A stretch of DNA of 6,150 bases, from positions 1 to 6,150 of the forward strand of contig SKLD01000397.1 of the NCBI GenBank assembly GCA_007123395.1. Reading direction: 5' to 3'. This DNA comes from Opitutales bacterium. Its GTDB lineage: Bacteria; Verrucomicrobiota; Verrucomicrobiia; Opitutales; Oceanipulchritudinaceae. Position numbers and translations under genes: made by a program. The first letter of the stretch is position 1. Each line of letters opens with the position of its first letter. Positions 5,162 through 6,150 of this stretch are shown here, piece after piece. The notes beneath the pieces are model-generated. The model saw only the letters and a list, made by a program, of their open reading frames with translations, was not told the origin of the DNA and did not search any database.

Positions 5162-5637
5162 CAGCGCATGAAGGACATAATGGGTTCTTTGAAGTTCTTC
5201 CGGATCTCGGCGGTTTTGTCTTCGCCTTTGCCGGGGTCGAGAAAGTGGATGAGGAGGGAGGTGCAGTCTTCGCTCACTTCGACAGCGGTTGTGCCGGGGG
5301 TGAGGGTGATGGACTGGGCGAGGATGACAATCTCCGTCTCCGTCATGCCGCTGACATCCATGGAGATAAACTCGGGGCGCATGCGGCTGCGAGGCACGGT
5401 GAGGGTGAAGACCATCACGTGGACGTTGGAGAGGATGAACTCGCGCAAAAAGACGAGACCGAAGCGCACAAAAGCGAGCACGCGCCGCACGTAGTCGCTC
5501 GAGCCCGTGATTTTCTGGAACACGGCGAGCACGCCGAAGCCCACGACGAACCCGATCAAGAGGTCGATGACCGTCTGGTCGCGGCTCAAGAACAACCAAA
5601 TGATGGCGAGGACGATGTTGACGATGAGTTCCTTCAT
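5161..5637 (-). CDS. mnhE: Monovalent cation/H+ antiporter subunit E
   Basis: MnhE/MrpE, 158 residues, the usual family length. Hydrophobic segments at about 3-18 and 22-41 and a longer one around 52-80 form the N-terminal membrane part. The soluble C-terminal part carries the family motif ITLTPGTTAVEV (110-121) followed by LLIHFLD (128-134). In Mrp antiporters MrpE takes part in assembly of the complex and lies on the ion-transport path side. Its ATG overlaps the mnhD stop (ATGA), and its stop overlaps the mnhF start. I see only a weak GGGA upstream, so coupling with mnhD is likely. Confidence 0.94.
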   Translation of the reverse strand: MKELIVNIVLAIIWLFLSRDQTVIDLLIGFVVGFGVLAVFQKITGSSDYVRRVLAFVRFGLVFLREFILSNVHVMVFTLTVPRSRMRPEFISMDVSGMTETEIVILAQSITLTPGTTAVEVSEDCTSLLIHFLDPGKGEDKTAEIRKNFKEPIMSFMR

Positions 5638-6150
5638 GGCGCGGTCCCGAGAACGAGTTGGATGTAGCTCTCCTTGTCGAGGAGTTCATGCGCGGCGGTC
5701 ATGCAGAGCTGGATGAAGTATTCGGGGAAGAGCCCAATGATGAGGGAGATGACCGTCATGACGGCGATGATACCGGTCATGGGCACCCAAGAGCGGTCGC
5801 CGAGGCGCACCGGCGCGGCCTCGTTCTTCTGCCAGAAGGCGCCGAGCCAGATCTTGAGCATGGAGAAGAGGGTGAGCAGGCCGGTGATGATGGCGATGGC
5901 GACGAGGACGTACTCGCCCGCCGTGAAGCCCGCCACGACAATCATGTATTTGCCCCAGAACCCGGAGAGCGGCGGTATGCCCGAGAGGGAAAGTGCGAGC
6001 AGGAGGAAGGTGACGCCGAGCACAGGGGTGCGCTCCCATAGGTTGCCGGTGCGGTCGAGCCGGTCGGTGCGGTTGAGGACCATGGTGGCGCCGCCGACGA
6101 GGAAGAGGCTGCTCTTCACGATGATGTTGTGCCCCAAGTAGAGAATGGCG
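5634..6150 (-). CDS. mnhD: Monovalent cation/H+ antiporter subunit D, C-terminal part (start beyond window)
   Basis: The frame is open to the right edge, so only about the last 171 residues are seen, beginning AILYLGHNIIVKSSLFLVGG. This belongs to the proton-pumping membrane subunit family shared with NuoL, NuoM and NuoN. The Lys inside the first visible helix and the LSLSGIPPLSGFWGKY motif are both characteristic of it. Four further hydrophobic segments follow or flank these. By itself this could be NuoM/N or MnhA/D; the directly coupled E, F and G genes make it MnhD. A TTG at 6137 could be misread as a start, but the conserved helix runs straight through it, so the gene continues out of the window. 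Confidence 0.9.
   Translation of the reverse strand, partial: AILYLGHNIIVKSSLFLVGGATMVLNRTDRLDRTGNLWERTPVLGVTFLLLALSLSGIPPLSGFWGKYMIVVAGFTAGEYVLVAIAIITGLLTLFSMLKIWLGAFWQKNEAAPVRLGDRSWVPMTGIIAVMTVISLIIGLFPEYFIQLCMTAAHELLDKESYIQLVLGTAP

Noticed and set aside
5162..5689. Long N-terminal extension of MnhF giving a 272-residue product
   Set aside because: The extra part is an Arg/His/Pro-rich shadow of mnhE; MnhF is complete and of normal length from ATG 5161.

Overview
The window looks like ordinary chromosomal DNA from a GC-rich diderm (Gram-negative-type) bacterium. Two genes at the left end make sense only with an outer membrane: an AsmA/YhdP-like protein and an outer-membrane beta-barrel ending in Phe. 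Several starts lack a clear Shine-Dalgarno sequence. I would guess Verrucomicrobiota (Opitutae-like) or a related phylum, but with low confidence, since no marker gene fixes the lineage.

Left part (1-1872): an AsmA/YhdP-like gene, cut by the window edge, reads leftward. A secreted beta-barrel gene reads rightward. They diverge from a 123-bp AT-rich intergenic region that holds a plausible sigma70-type promoter for the leftward gene and a 10-bp-periodic direct repeat before the rightward one.

Middle (1873-3900): a 364-residue cytoplasmic protein of unknown function comes first, with a conserved-looking N-terminal domain, a run of acidic residues and a helical C-terminal half. Then come a gene-free GC-rich stretch, a tRNA-Arg(CCG) gene with encoded CCA, two perfect hairpins placed back to back, and a convergent vsr gene (T:G mismatch nicking endonuclease of very-short-patch repair). 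No cytosine methyltransferase partner is visible. An AT-rich island of about 90 bp lies upstream of vsr.

Right part (4103-6150, all leftward): the distal end of an Mrp/Mnh-type Na+/H+ antiporter operon. It holds mnhD (C-terminal part only), mnhE, mnhF and mnhG, joined by 1-4 base start/stop overlaps, followed after 34 bp by a small Nudix (MutT/NudG-like) hydrolase. The antiporter genes encode membrane subunits of one complex for sodium and pH homeostasis; the Nudix gene is probably carried on the same transcript.

I found no CRISPR array, insertion sequence, prophage or recognisable new multi-gene system. The most worthwhile items are the unknown protein, the unpartnered vsr beside a tRNA with its tandem hairpins, and the AT-rich island.
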